64,000 nucleotides of DNA from Reyranellaceae bacterium (GCA_022844045.1 JALHMM010000006.1:1-64000); one strand, 5' to 3'; shown: positions 16,109 to 24,804, counted from the stretch's first letter. A program made the numbers and translations. Notes: generated from the sequence alone by a model not told the origin.

Positions 16109-16552
16109 ATGCAAAGCAACGACGCGCGCAAGTCCTGGCTAGCCGTGCTGGCGAGAGCCGAGCGGGCGCAGCTGGAAAAGGCCGTGGCCGAGCTGTCGCC
16201 GCCGCCGAGCTGGCGCGTGGTCAAGCCGGCCGAGTCCGGTCTGGCGATGGTGCGTGGGCGCGCCGGCGGCACCGGTCAGCAGTTCAACATCGGCGAGATG
16301 AGCGTGGCGCGCTGCGTCGTGCAGGTTGACGGCGGCGCCGTCGGCGTCGGTTACGTCGCCGGTCGCGACAAGCGCAAGGCGGAGCTGGTGGCGGTGCTCG
16401 ACGCGCTGCTGCAGGACGGCCCGTTCGTAGAGACGCTGAAGCGCGACGTGGTGGCGCCGCTCGCCGCGCGGCAGGACGCGGCGCGACAAAAAGTTCTGTC
16501 GAAAGCGGCGGCAACCAAGGTCGACTTCTTCACCATGGTGCGCGGCTCATGA
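16109..16552 (+). CDS. phnG: C-P lyase complex subunit PhnG
   Basis: The 147-residue PhnG is a core subunit of the PhnGHIJ complex that, with PhnM, converts phosphonates plus ATP to ribose cyclic phosphates. The start RKSWLAVLARAER, the middle PPSWRVVKPAESGLAMVRGRAGG and FNIGEMSVARCVVQV with GVGYVAGRDKRKAEL are typical of PhnG. ATG 16109 is preceded by AAGGA about ten bases upstream. Its stop overlaps the phnH ATG (ATGA), which implies translational coupling. First gene of the operon, controlled by the promoter and operator just upstream. Confidence 0.93.
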   Translation: MQSNDARKSWLAVLARAERAQLEKAVAELSPPPSWRVVKPAESGLAMVRGRAGGTGQQFNIGEMSVARCVVQVDGGAVGVGYVAGRDKRKAELVAVLDALLQDGPFVETLKRDVVAPLAARQDAARQKVLSKAAATKVDFFTMVRGS

Positions 16553-17160
16553 GCGGGATCGTCACGCCGACCCAGGCGGCGCTGTCGCCGGGCTTTGTCG
16601 AGCCGGTGCTCGACGCGCAGGCCGCCTTCCGCGCCACGCTCGACGCGCTGTCGCGTCCCGGCCGCATCGAGACGCTTACGCTGCGCTTGAATCCACCCGC
16701 TGGCATCGATGCCGCGACGGCCGCTGTGTGCCTGACCTTGGTTGACGGCGACACGCCGGTCTGGCTGGCACCGCACGCGGCGGCGGATAGGGCCGCCGCT
16801 TGGATCGCCTTCCATACCGGCGCGCCGGTTACGAGCGTTGCCGCCGATGCGGCGTTCGCCGTCGTGCTCGATGCCGCGTCCTTGCCGGCGCTCGACGGCT
16901 TCGACTGGGGCAGCGACGAGGAGCCGCAGCGTGGCGCGACGTTGATCGTCCAAGTGCCGGCGCTGGCCGGGCAGGGTGGTTGGACCTTGAGCGGCCCCGG
17001 GATCGCCGCGCGTGCGGCGTTGCGCGTCGATGGCCTGCCGGAGTCGTTCCTTGCGGCGCGTCGCGCCATGACCGGCGCGTTCCCGCGCGGCCTCGACATC
17101 CTGTTCACATCGGGCGCGCGCCTCGCGGCGCTGCCGCGCACCACCATCCTGGAGGCCTGA
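16549..17160 (+). CDS. phnH: C-P lyase complex subunit PhnH
   Basis: The 203-residue PhnH is the dimeric PLP-fold-like but cofactor-free subunit at the centre of the C-P lyase core. Recognised by FVEPVLDAQAAFRATLDALS and RPGRIETL near the start, the LTLVDGDTPVWL strand, and the C-terminal FPRGLDILFTSG. It overlaps phnG by four bases and phnI follows after a one-base gap, so stoichiometric coupled translation is likely. Nothing unusual is seen. Confidence 0.93.
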   Translation: MSGIVTPTQAALSPGFVEPVLDAQAAFRATLDALSRPGRIETLTLRLNPPAGIDAATAAVCLTLVDGDTPVWLAPHAAADRAAAWIAFHTGAPVTSVAADAAFAVVLDAASLPALDGFDWGSDEEPQRGATLIVQVPALAGQGGWTLSGPGIAARAALRVDGLPESFLAARRAMTGAFPRGLDILFTSGARLAALPRTTILEA

Positions 17161-17161
17161 C

Positions 17162-18265
17162 ATGTATGTGGCGGTGAAGGGTGGCGAGCGGGCGATCGCC
17201 AACGCGCATGCCTGGCTGGCCGAGTCGCGGCGCGGCGATCCCAGCGTGCCAGAACTCACCGTGCCGCAGATCCGCGAGCAGCAGAAGCTCGCGGTCGACC
17301 GCGTCATGACCGAGGGCTCGCTCTACGATCCCGACCTCGCGGCCCTGGCGCTCAAGCAGGCCCGTGGCGATCAGGTCGAGGCGATCTTCCTGTTGCGCGC
17401 CTATCGCACGACCTTGCCGCGGTTCGGCGCCACCCAGCCGATCGACACGTCGGCGATGACGGTGCGGCGGCGTGTATCGGCGGTGTTCAAGGACATTCCC
17501 GGCGGCCAGATCCTCGGTTCGACCTTCGACTACACGCACCGCCTGCTCGACTTCGCGCTGATGGCCGAGGGTGAGCCGTCACCGGCCCCCGTAGCGGTGG
17601 CATCGGCGGAGACGCGGCTACCTGGCGTGATCGACGTGCTGAACCGCGAGGACATCATCGAGATCGAGCGGCCCGCGCCTGGTGATCCCGTGCCGCCCGA
17701 CCTGACGCGCGAGCCGCTGCGCTTCCCGGCGCCGCGTGCCATGCGGTTGCAGAACCTGGCGCGTGGCGACGAGGGATTCGTGCTGGCGATGGGCTACGCC
17801 ACGCAGCGCGGCTATGGCCGCACGCATCCTTTCGCCGGCGAGATCCGCCACGGCACGGTGGCGGTGGAGATAGTGCCGCCGGAACTCGGCTTCGCCATCG
17901 ATATCGGCGACATCGAACTGACCGAGTGCCAGATGGTCAACCAGTTCGCCGGCTCGAAGAACGAGCCGCCGCAGTTCACCCGCGGCTACGGCGTGAGCTT
18001 CGGCCATGGCGAGCGCAAGGCGATGGGCATGGCGCTGGTCGACCGCGCGTTGCGCGCCGAGGAGCTCGGCGAAGCGACCGACGCGCCGCCCAACGACATC
18101 GAGTTCGTGCTCTATCACAGCGACAACGTCGAAGCGCAGGGCTTCGTGCAGCATCTCAAGCTGCCGCACTATGTCGACTTCCAGTCCGAGCTGAACGTCG
18201 TGCGCGCCATGCGTCGCGACGCCGAGGCAGCCAAGCAAGCCGCGCTGAAGGAGGCCGCCGAATGA
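17162..18265 (+). CDS. phnI: C-P lyase complex subunit PhnI
   Basis: The 367-residue PhnI acts with PhnG and PhnH to replace the adenine of ATP by the phosphonate, giving ribose 5-triphosphate phosphonate. Family features are MYVAVKGGERAIANAHAWL at the start, the PQIREQQKLAVDRVMTEGSL block, LPRFGATQPI, and the C-terminal GYGVSFGHGERKAMGMALVD. Length fits. The stop codon overlaps an ATG at 18262 that leads only into a repeat element, not into phnJ. Confidence 0.95.
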   Translation: MYVAVKGGERAIANAHAWLAESRRGDPSVPELTVPQIREQQKLAVDRVMTEGSLYDPDLAALALKQARGDQVEAIFLLRAYRTTLPRFGATQPIDTSAMTVRRRVSAVFKDIPGGQILGSTFDYTHRLLDFALMAEGEPSPAPVAVASAETRLPGVIDVLNREDIIEIERPAPGDPVPPDLTREPLRFPAPRAMRLQNLARGDEGFVLAMGYATQRGYGRTHPFAGEIRHGTVAVEIVPPELGFAIDIGDIELTECQMVNQFAGSKNEPPQFTRGYGVSFGHGERKAMGMALVDRALRAEELGEATDAPPNDIEFVLYHSDNVEAQGFVQHLKLPHYVDFQSELNVVRAMRRDAEAAKQAALKEAAE

Positions 18266-18320
18266 GCGCCGCCACCTTGCCCCACTCTGCAGTAGGGCTC
18301 TCGCACGCGGCCTTCCAATC

Positions 18321-18448
18321 TACCTTCCCCCGGAGGGGGAAGGTGGCGCGCGAAGCGCGACGGATGGGGGATGTCTCAACGCGTCAGGTGTTCGTCTTCG
18401 ACATCCCCCATCCGCCCTTCGGGCACCTTCCCCCTCCGGGGGACGGTA
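18321..18448 (+). repeat. two-hairpin dispersed repeat, class B copy 1 (between phnI and phnJ)
   Basis: The arms are 10-base stems ACCTTCCCCC/GGGGGAAGGT with 3-base loops (GGA left, TCC right), flanked by a TA at each end; the right arm has one change (GGGGGACGGT). The left core is type 3 (GGCGCGCGAAGCGCGACGGATG), the right core type 1. It lies inside the C-P lyase operon and separates phnI from phnJ by about 250 bases where the genes are usually adjacent. Confidence 0.88.
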
Positions 18449-18515
18449 AGACCAAGTCAAACCAGCCCTTCGCGATCGCCCTGTGCTGCGGCGATGAAGA
18501 CGAAGGAACGCAGCC

Positions 18516-19430
18516 ATGACCGCCGCCGCGAGCAACGCCACGGTCGACGAAGGCTACAACTTCGCCTTCCTCGACGAGCAGACCAAGCGAATGCTGCGCC
18601 GCGCGATCCTCAAGGCGGTGGCGATTCCCGGTCACCAGATCCCGTTCGGCAGCCGCGAGATGCCGCTGAGCTATGGCTGGGGTACCGGCGGCATCCAGAT
18701 CACCGCCGCGGTGATCGGCCCGTCCGACACCTTGAAGGTGATCGACCAGGGCGCCGACGACACGACCAACGCCGTCAGCATTCGCTCGTTCTTCCGCCGC
18801 ATGACCGGCGTGGCGACCACCGAGCGCACGCCCGACGCCACCATCGTGCAGACGCGCCATCGCATCCCCGAGACCAAGCTCGTGGAGGGACAGATCCTGG
18901 TCTATCAGGTGCCGATCCCCGAGCCGCTGCGCTGGCTCGAGCCGCGCGAATCGGAGACGCGCAAGATGCATGCGCTCGCCGAGTACGGCGCCATGCACGT
19001 GAAGCTCTACGAGGACATCGTGCGCTTCGGTCGTATCGAGACGGCCTACGACTACCCCGTGATGGTCAATGGCCGCTACCTCATGCGCCCGTCGCCGATT
19101 CCGAAGTTCGACAATCCGAAGATGGACCAGATGCCGGCGCTGCAGCTCTTCGGCGCCGGTCGCGAGAAGCGCATCTACGCCGTGCCGCCCTACACCCCGG
19201 TCAAGTCGCTCGATTTCGAGGACTATCCCTTCCAGGTCGAGAAGTGGGACCAGCCCTGCGCGCTGTGCGGCGCCGACGATACTTTCCTCGACGAGATCAT
19301 CACCGACGACAAGGGCGGGCACATGTTCGTGTGCTCCGACACCGATCATTGCGAGCAGCGGCGCGACGCGGGCCATCGCGGGTCGGGCGCGCCGGAGTCC
19401 TATGTCGCGGCCGTGGAGGCCGGCGAATGA
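18516..19430 (+). CDS. phnJ: C-P lyase catalytic subunit PhnJ (radical SAM)
   Basis: The 304-residue PhnJ cleaves the carbon-phosphorus bond of 5-phosphoribosyl 1-phosphonate using a 4Fe-4S cluster and SAM. The family's non-canonical cluster pattern C-x2-C-x21-C-x5-C is intact at C248, C251, C273 and C279 (PCALCGADD and FVCSDTDHC). The N-terminus GYNFAFLDEQTKRMLRRAILKA and the PLSYGWGTGGIQ motif are typical. The start follows a class B repeat; the phnK ATG overlaps the stop (ATGA). All residues needed for activity appear present. Confidence 0.96.
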   Translation: MTAAASNATVDEGYNFAFLDEQTKRMLRRAILKAVAIPGHQIPFGSREMPLSYGWGTGGIQITAAVIGPSDTLKVIDQGADDTTNAVSIRSFFRRMTGVATTERTPDATIVQTRHRIPETKLVEGQILVYQVPIPEPLRWLEPRESETRKMHALAEYGAMHVKLYEDIVRFGRIETAYDYPVMVNGRYLMRPSPIPKFDNPKMDQMPALQLFGAGREKRIYAVPPYTPVKSLDFEDYPFQVEKWDQPCALCGADDTFLDEIITDDKGGHMFVCSDTDHCEQRRDAGHRGSGAPESYVAAVEAGE

Positions 19431-20203
19431 GCGAGACGCCGATCCTCGAGGTGCGCAACATCACCAAGCGCTTCGGCCTGCGCGCCGCGGTACGCGACGT
19501 CTCGCTCGAGCTGTGGCCGGGCGAGGTGCTGGGCATCGTGGGCGAATCCGGCTCGGGCAAGACCACCTTGCTGAACTGCCTCGGTGGACGCATGCCGGCC
19601 GATGCCGGGGAAGTGCTCTACAGGACCGGCGACGGCCGCGAGGTCGACATGCTGGCGCTGAGCGAAGCCGACCGGCGGCGACTGCTGCGCACCGAATGGG
19701 GCTTCGTCCACCAGAACCCGCGCGACGGATTGCGGCTCGACGTCAGCGCCGGCGGCAATGTCGGCGAGCGGCTGATGGCGCTGGGCCATCGTCACTACGG
19801 CGATTTGCGTAGTGCGGTGCTAGACTGGCTCAAGCAGGTCGAGATCGACGCCGACCGCGTCGACGACAAGCCGCGCGCCTTCTCCGGCGGCATGCAGCAG
19901 CGCCTGCAGATCGCGCGCAATCTCGTGACGCACCCCCGAGTCGTGCTGATGGACGAGCCGACCGGCGGCCTCGACGTCTCGGTGCAGGCGCGCCTGCTCG
20001 ACCTGCTGCGCCGCTTGGTGCGCGATGTCGGCGTGTCGGTGATCATCGTGACCCACGATCTTGGCGTTGCGCGCCTGCTGGCCGACCGGCTGATCGTGAT
20101 GCGCGAGGGGCGTCTGGTCGAGAGCGGCCTCACCGATCGCCTGCTCGACGACCCGCAGGAGCCCTACACACAGTTGCTCGTGTCCTCGGTGCTGACGGTA
20201 TGA
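19427..20203 (+). CDS. phnK: C-P lyase-associated ABC-type ATPase PhnK
   Basis: This 258-residue ATPase is an ABC protein that binds the PhnGHIJ core at PhnJ rather than serving a transporter. Walker A is GESGSGKTT, the signature is FSGGMQQRLQIARNL, Walker B is VVLMDEPTGGLDV and the switch histidine lies in IVTHDLGVARLL. It resembles oligopeptide transporter ATPases, but gene order phnJ-phnK-phnL identifies it. The ATG at 19427 overlaps the phnJ stop. A class A repeat lies between its end and phnL. Confidence 0.93.
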   Translation: MSETPILEVRNITKRFGLRAAVRDVSLELWPGEVLGIVGESGSGKTTLLNCLGGRMPADAGEVLYRTGDGREVDMLALSEADRRRLLRTEWGFVHQNPRDGLRLDVSAGGNVGERLMALGHRHYGDLRSAVLDWLKQVEIDADRVDDKPRAFSGGMQQRLQIARNLVTHPRVVLMDEPTGGLDVSVQARLLDLLRRLVRDVGVSVIIVTHDLGVARLLADRLIVMREGRLVESGLTDRLLDDPQEPYTQLLVSSVLTV

Positions 20204-20238
20204 CGATGATCACCCCACATACGCGTATGACGTTCTTC

Positions 20239-20392
20239 CCTTCTCCCCGCGAAGGCGGGGAGAAGGTGCCGAGCGCCAGCGAGGCGGATGAGGGGCTTCC
20301 TCGCGCAACGACCAGCGTTGTCATTGTTGAGACTCAGCGAAGCCCCTCATCCGCCCTTCGGGCACCTTCTCCCCGCCTTCGCGGGGAGAAGG
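20239..20392 (+). repeat. two-hairpin dispersed repeat, class A copy 2 (between phnK and phnL)
   Basis: Same arms as the copy at 12653 (CCTTCTCCCCGC/GCGGGGAGAAGG), both perfect. The left core is type 2 and the right core type 1, so this copy is inverted relative to the one at 12653. The phnL ribosome-binding site AAGGAG begins only a few bases after its right end. Confidence 0.88.
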
Positions 20393-20405
20393 ACAAGGAG
20401 TGACC

Positions 20406-21113
20406 ATGCCGCCGGCCATCTCCATCCGCGGCCTGCGCAAGAGCTTCACGCTGCATCTGCGCGGCGGCGTGCGCCTCGAGGCGCTGCGCGGCGTGGATCT
20501 CGACGTGCATGCCGGCGAGTGCGTCGTGCTGCGTGGACCTTCGGGCGCCGGCAAGAGCAGCCTGATGCGCTGCGTCTATGGCAATTACGGTGCGGACGCG
20601 GGCAGTCTGGTGATCCGCGACAAGGGCGTCGACATCGACATGGCGAGCGCTTCGCCGCGCCAGGTCACCGCCCTGCGGCGCGACACCATCGGCTATGTCA
20701 GCCAGTTCCTGCGGGTGATCCCGCGTGTCTCGACGCGCGACGTGGTGGCTGAGCCGATGTTGGCGCGTGGCGTCGACGCGGATACGGCGCGCGGCAAGGC
20801 TGAGGCGATGCTGGCGCGGCTCAACATCCCGTCGCGCCTGTTCGACCTGCCGCCGGCGACCTTCTCCGGCGGTGAGCAGCAACGCGTGAACATCGCGCGT
20901 GTCTTCGCCGCCGGCTTTCCGATCCTGCTGCTCGACGAGCCGACCGCGTCGCTCGATGACGCCAACCGCGCCGTGGTCATCGCGCTGATCCTGGAGGCGC
21001 GCGAGCGTGGCGCGGCGATCCTCGCCATCCTGCACGATCCGGTGGCGCGCGAGGCGGTCGCCAGCCGGGTCTTCGAGCTCGAGCCGGGAACTTCAGTGGC
21101 GGAGGCCGCGTGA
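20406..21113 (+). CDS. phnL: C-P lyase-associated ABC-type ATPase PhnL
   Basis: The 235-residue PhnL is the second ABC ATPase of the C-P lyase machinery. Walker A GPSGAGKSS, signature FSGGEQQRVNIAR, Walker B ILLLDEPTASLDD and a HDPVAREAVASRVFEL end are present. The start ATG 20406 has GGAG five bases upstream; an in-frame GTG at 20400 is part of that ribosome site. The stop overlaps the phnM start. It resembles LolD-type ATPases but has no membrane partner here. Confidence 0.92.
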   Translation: MPPAISIRGLRKSFTLHLRGGVRLEALRGVDLDVHAGECVVLRGPSGAGKSSLMRCVYGNYGADAGSLVIRDKGVDIDMASASPRQVTALRRDTIGYVSQFLRVIPRVSTRDVVAEPMLARGVDADTARGKAEAMLARLNIPSRLFDLPPATFSGGEQQRVNIARVFAAGFPILLLDEPTASLDDANRAVVIALILEARERGAAILAILHDPVAREAVASRVFELEPGTSVAEAA

Positions 21114-22252
21114 TGGCCGAGATGATCCTTACCGGCGCCCGGGTCGTCGGTCCCGATGCGGTGATCGAGGGCACTGTGGTCGTGCGTGATGGACGCATCG
21201 CCGAGGTCGCCGAGGGCACGACGCAGGGCGGCGAGGATTTCGGCGGCGACTACCTGCTGCCCGGCCTCGTTGAACTGCACACCGACAACATGGAGCGCCA
21301 CTTCGCACCGCGACCCGGCGTGCGTTGGCCCGGCGTCTCGGCGGTTCTGGCGCATGACGGGCAGATCGCCGCGGCCGGCATCACCACGGTGTTCGACGCC
21401 GTCGGCATGGGCACGGTGCGCGGCGACGACGATATCCGCATCGCCGCGCTGGACGAGATGCTGGTGGCGGTGCGCACGGCGCGCGCGCGCGACATGTTCC
21501 GCGCCGAGCACCTGTTCCACCTGCGGTGCGAGACCAGCTATCCTTCGGTGCTCGATCGAATCGAGCGGCTGATCGACGATCCGGCGGTCAAGCTCGCCTC
21601 GGTCATGGATCACACGCCGGGCCAGCGCCAGTTCACGCGCGAGGACAAGTTCCGCGAATACTACAAGGGCAAGTTCCAGTTCACCGACACGGAGCTCGAC
21701 AGTTACATCGCCGCCCAGAAGGAGCGCTGCGAACGCTGGAGCGCGCCCAACCGGCGCGGCATGGTCGAGATGTGCAAGGCGCGCGACATCCCACTCGCCA
21801 GCCACGACGACGCCACGTCGGCGCATGTCGCCGAGGCGGTCGCCGACGGCATGGTGGTGGCCGAGTTCCCGACCACGATCGAGGCGGCGCGTCTGTCACG
21901 CGAGGGCGGCATGAAGGTGGTGATGGGTGGGCCCAACCTGGTACGCGGCGGCTCGCACTCCGGCAACATCTCCGCCGGCACCCTGGCGACGCTGGGGCTG
22001 CTCGACATCGTCTCGTCGGACTATGTGCCGGTGAGCCTGCTCGAATCGGCGTTCCGGCTGCCCTCGGAGGTGCCGGGCATGGACCTGCCGCGGGCCGTGC
22101 GCACGATCTCGCAGACGCCGGCCGAGGCGGTCGGCCTCGATGATCGCGGCGCCATCGTCGCAGGGCGGCGCGCCGATCTGGTGCGGGTGTCGCTGATCGA
22201 AGGCCAGCCGGTGGTGCGCGCGGTCTGGCGCGAGGGACGGAGGATCGCATGA
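21113..22252 (+). CDS. phnM: alpha-D-ribose 1-methylphosphonate 5-triphosphate diphosphatase PhnM
   Basis: The 379-residue amidohydrolase-fold enzyme removes diphosphate from the ribose triphosphate phosphonate made by PhnGHI. Metal-site signatures are LPGLVELHTDNMERH, the VMDHTPGQRQF segment and SHDDAT. GGPNLVRGGSHSGNIS is also conserved in PhnM. The ATG at 21113 overlaps the phnL stop; a GTG three bases earlier is in frame. Its own stop overlaps the ATG of the HD-domain gene. Confidence 0.95.
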   Translation: MAEMILTGARVVGPDAVIEGTVVVRDGRIAEVAEGTTQGGEDFGGDYLLPGLVELHTDNMERHFAPRPGVRWPGVSAVLAHDGQIAAAGITTVFDAVGMGTVRGDDDIRIAALDEMLVAVRTARARDMFRAEHLFHLRCETSYPSVLDRIERLIDDPAVKLASVMDHTPGQRQFTREDKFREYYKGKFQFTDTELDSYIAAQKERCERWSAPNRRGMVEMCKARDIPLASHDDATSAHVAEAVADGMVVAEFPTTIEAARLSREGGMKVVMGGPNLVRGGSHSGNISAGTLATLGLLDIVSSDYVPVSLLESAFRLPSEVPGMDLPRAVRTISQTPAEAVGLDDRGAIVAGRRADLVRVSLIEGQPVVRAVWREGRRIA

Positions 22253-22800
22253 GGTACACGGTCGACGGGCTGTTCCAGCTGCTCGAGGACAAAGGCGGCA
22301 GGGCCTATGGCGGCGAGCGCCTCTCGCAGCTCGCCCATGCCCTGCAATCGGCTGAGCTCGCGGTCGAGGCGGGCGATCCGGCGTCGCTGGTGATCGCCGC
22401 CCTGATGCACGACATCGGCCATCTCGTCGGCAAGGGCGACGAGGGCCTGGCGGCGAAGGGCATCGACGCCCGGCACGAGGCCTCGGGCGCTTTGGCGCTG
22501 GAGCAGGTGTTCGGCAAGGCGGTGGCCGAGCCGGTGCGCCTGCATGTCGATGCCAAGCGCTATCTCTGCTTCGCCGAGGCCGGCTACTGGAAGTCGCTCT
22601 CGCAGGGCTCAAAAACTTCACTTGAAGTGCAAGGAGGTCCCTTCGACGCCGCCGAAGCCGAAACATTCATCAAAAGCCCCCACGCCGCCGACGCGGTGAA
22701 GCTGCGCCGCTACGACGACCTCGCCAAGATCGTCGGCAAGCCCACCCCCGACCTCGCCACTTTCCGAGCCGTGGCCGCGCGCCTTCAGGCGCATGCCTGA
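22249..22800 (+). CDS. PhnZ-like HD-domain phosphonate oxygenase
   Basis: The 183-residue HD protein belongs to the group found in phosphonate operons that includes PhnZ, a mixed-valent di-iron oxygenase cleaving 2-amino-1-hydroxyethylphosphonate. Candidate ligands are H30 (SQLAHALQSA), H54 and D55 (MHDIGHL), H76 and H99. The substrate-side pair Tyr-x-x-Glu typical of PhnZ is present as Y20 and E23 (AYGGERLSQ). It overlaps phnM and phnN. No PhnY*-type hydroxylase is in the window, so it may instead act on another hydroxyphosphonate or on a C-P lyase intermediate. It could also be a hydrolase. Confidence 0.8.
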   Translation: MRYTVDGLFQLLEDKGGRAYGGERLSQLAHALQSAELAVEAGDPASLVIAALMHDIGHLVGKGDEGLAAKGIDARHEASGALALEQVFGKAVAEPVRLHVDAKRYLCFAEAGYWKSLSQGSKTSLEVQGGPFDAAEAETFIKSPHAADAVKLRRYDDLAKIVGKPTPDLATFRAVAARLQAHA

Positions 22801-23368
22801 GGGCCGTCGGCTCGTGCTGGTGGTGGGCGCGAGCGGTGTCGGCAAGGACAGTGTGCTCGACGGCGCGCGGGTAGTCTTCCGGGCCGACCCGCGCGTCGTG
22901 TTCGTGCGCCGGGTGATCACGCGGCCGGCGGGATCCGGTGGCGAGGACCATATCGCCGCCACGCCGGAGGACTTCGCGGCGCTATGCCGCGCGCAGGCCT
23001 TCTCGATCCATTGGCCGGCGAACGGCCTGGCCTATGGCCTGCCGCGGCGAATGGATGACGACCTTGGGCATGGCCGCGTCGTCGTCGCCAACGTCTCCCG
23101 CCAGGTGCTCGACGACGCGCGGCGACGCTACCCGGGCTTGACGGTGTGCGCGGTGACCGCCTCGACGGCGACCCTGCGTGCGCGGCTCGCGGCGCGCGGT
23201 CGCGAAAGTTCGGCCGAGATCGAGGCGCGGCTGGCGCGTGTCGGCGGCCCGACGGTGGGACACGATGTCGTGACCATCGCCAATGACGGCGACCTCACCG
23301 ACGCTGTCGCCGCCTTCGCGCGGCTGATCGGTCAGTTGCTGCCGGTGAGCGTGAACCCCGCGACCTGA
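22793..23368 (+). CDS. phnN: ribose 1,5-bisphosphate phosphokinase PhnN
   Basis: The 191-residue guanylate-kinase-like enzyme makes PRPP from ribose 1,5-bisphosphate, returning the C-P lyase sugar to metabolism. It has a P-loop VVGASGVGKDSVLD, the RRVITRPAGSGGEDH region, FSIHWPANGLAYGLP and a lid near RARLAARGRE. It starts eight bases before the end of the HD gene and its last 37 bases overlap the convergent DUF1045 gene. No phnP phosphodiesterase gene is visible; the DUF1045 protein may take its place. Confidence 0.93.
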   Translation: MPEGRRLVLVVGASGVGKDSVLDGARVVFRADPRVVFVRRVITRPAGSGGEDHIAATPEDFAALCRAQAFSIHWPANGLAYGLPRRMDDDLGHGRVVVANVSRQVLDDARRRYPGLTVCAVTASTATLRARLAARGRESSAEIEARLARVGGPTVGHDVVTIANDGDLTDAVAAFARLIGQLLPVSVNPAT

Positions 23369-24030
23369 CGGAACGGGGCGCCGGGCCGCGGCTCGACGAA
23401 TAGCCAGAGCGTGTCGAGGATGAAAGACCCTGTCAGGGCCGGGGCGAAATAGCGTTCGAGCCAGCCGATCAAGGGCACACGCTCGGCCGTGGGCAGCCGG
23501 CTGGTCAGGGTAAAGTGCAGCCGGAACTCATCCATCACATAGGGGTACCCCCAGCGTGCCAGATTGGCCTCCTGCGCCGGCGTCAGCTGGTGCGCGCGGC
23601 GGCGCGCCAATTCATCCGCGTCGGGTGGCCGGCGAAATCCGTCGAAGGCCGCGACGATGTCGGCGGCGAGCGCGCCCAGGGCCGATGGGCTGACCACCGG
23701 CCGTAGCGCAATGAAGCCCGACAGATCCTGCACCGAGAGCCGGCCCAGGTCGACCGCCGCCGTGCGAACGGCATAGGCCGCCAAGGCGTCGATCAGCGCG
23801 GCCTCCTCGCGGCCCTCGGCGAGCTGGAAGGGCGGTTTCAGCGTGCCGTGGAAGCCGTAGCGGTCGGCTTCGCGGGTAATCGCCACCACCGCCTCGATCG
23901 GCATCGCCAGGGGCAGAGGCTGGGGCCGCGGCAGGCCGGTCAGCGCGTCGCGACCCAGCCAGGCGGCGGCGTGGTGGGCGAGGGCGGAGCCGGGGGCGGG
24001 AGCGGCATAGATGGCGTAGCGGTAGGTCAC
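23332..24030 (-). CDS. DUF1045 protein of phosphonate operons (2H phosphoesterase-like)
   Basis: This 232-residue protein belongs to the family regularly linked to C-P lyase genes. Two H-x-T motifs, HGTL (H61, in DRYGFHGTLKPPF) and HFTL (H172, in FRLHFTLTSRL), mark a 2H phosphoesterase fold. In a C-P lyase setting it could open ribose 1,2-cyclic phosphate 5-phosphate, the step done by PhnP in other bacteria; this is inference. It is convergent with phnN and overlaps it by 37 bases. Confidence 0.85.
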   Translation of the reverse strand: MTYRYAIYAAPAPGSALAHHAAAWLGRDALTGLPRPQPLPLAMPIEAVVAITREADRYGFHGTLKPPFQLAEGREEAALIDALAAYAVRTAAVDLGRLSVQDLSGFIALRPVVSPSALGALAADIVAAFDGFRRPPDADELARRRAHQLTPAQEANLARWGYPYVMDEFRLHFTLTSRLPTAERVPLIGWLERYFAPALTGSFILDTLWLFVEPRPGAPFRQVAGFTLTGSN

Positions 24031-24207
24031 GGTGATCCCGAGAAGGGCGTTTCCACTGTAACAAGGCGTTTCAGCGGATCGCAGCGGCTTTTGCCGACCC
24101 CCCGGAGAGGCTAGGAGACACGCATTGTGACCAGATGCGACACTGACAATATCCCTGCGACCTGTTAACAGATCGTTTCAACCTCTCTAAACGGACAACC
24201 GGACGCC

Positions 24208-24765
24208 ATGCTTCAGGCAGGCCTTGCCATATCCGGACTGATCGTCGGCTTCGTCCTCGGTACCCTGGGCGAGTACTGGATCCATCGCGGTATGCACCAT
24301 CGCTGGGTCGGACGCTTCCTGACCAAGCGCCATGGGGATCACCACATGGAGGGCTTGGGTCAGGGCGTGCTGCAGGAGTTCCGCGACTACGCCGCGGGCG
24401 CGCTAGCCGCCGCCGTGCTCCTGCTGCCCATCGACTACTACTTCGTGACCGGTGGCTGGTTCGCTGGCGGCGGCATCGCCGGCGCGGCGATCCACGCGAT
24501 TTTCGCAGCCTGGTGCCACCAGGCTCAACACGAGGACCCGCGCCTGCTGCCCTGGCAGTCGGCCACGCCTGTGCATTTCGTCCACCACAAGCGCAACCAG
24601 CCCGGGCACAATTACGGCATCAGCGTAGACTGGTGGGACAAGGTCTTCGGCACCTACAAGCCCGAGCCGAACTGGCGGGCCCTTTTGGCGCCGAACGCGC
24701 CGCGTCGGCCGTGGTGGCGGCTCGACTGGGCCGACCATCGACCGTCGGTCCGCGGCCGCGCTTGA
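24208..24765 (+). CDS. fatty acid hydroxylase superfamily membrane protein
   Basis: The 185-residue protein has the histidine boxes of the sterol desaturase/fatty acid hydroxylase group: HRGMHH, HGDHH, HQAQH and HFVHHKRNQPGHN. Hydrophobic segments lie at about residues 5-25 and 65-110. It would insert a hydroxyl or double bond in an acyl or isoprenoid chain at the membrane, using a di-iron centre. It is followed by a GT21-like glycosyltransferase, 39 bases downstream, so hydroxylation of a glycolipid chain is a reasonable idea. Substrate not proven. Confidence 0.85.
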   Translation: MLQAGLAISGLIVGFVLGTLGEYWIHRGMHHRWVGRFLTKRHGDHHMEGLGQGVLQEFRDYAAGALAAAVLLLPIDYYFVTGGWFAGGGIAGAAIHAIFAAWCHQAQHEDPRLLPWQSATPVHFVHHKRNQPGHNYGISVDWWDKVFGTYKPEPNWRALLAPNAPRRPWWRLDWADHRPSVRGRA

Positions 24766-24804
24766 GGCGCTGCCACACCCCCTGACCCCTCCCCGATATC
24801 CCTT

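Noticed and set aside
18262-18320. Small coupled gene starting at the ATG that overlaps the phnI stop
   Set aside because: The frame runs into the class B repeat and shows no conserved sequence; it is better seen as a relic start.
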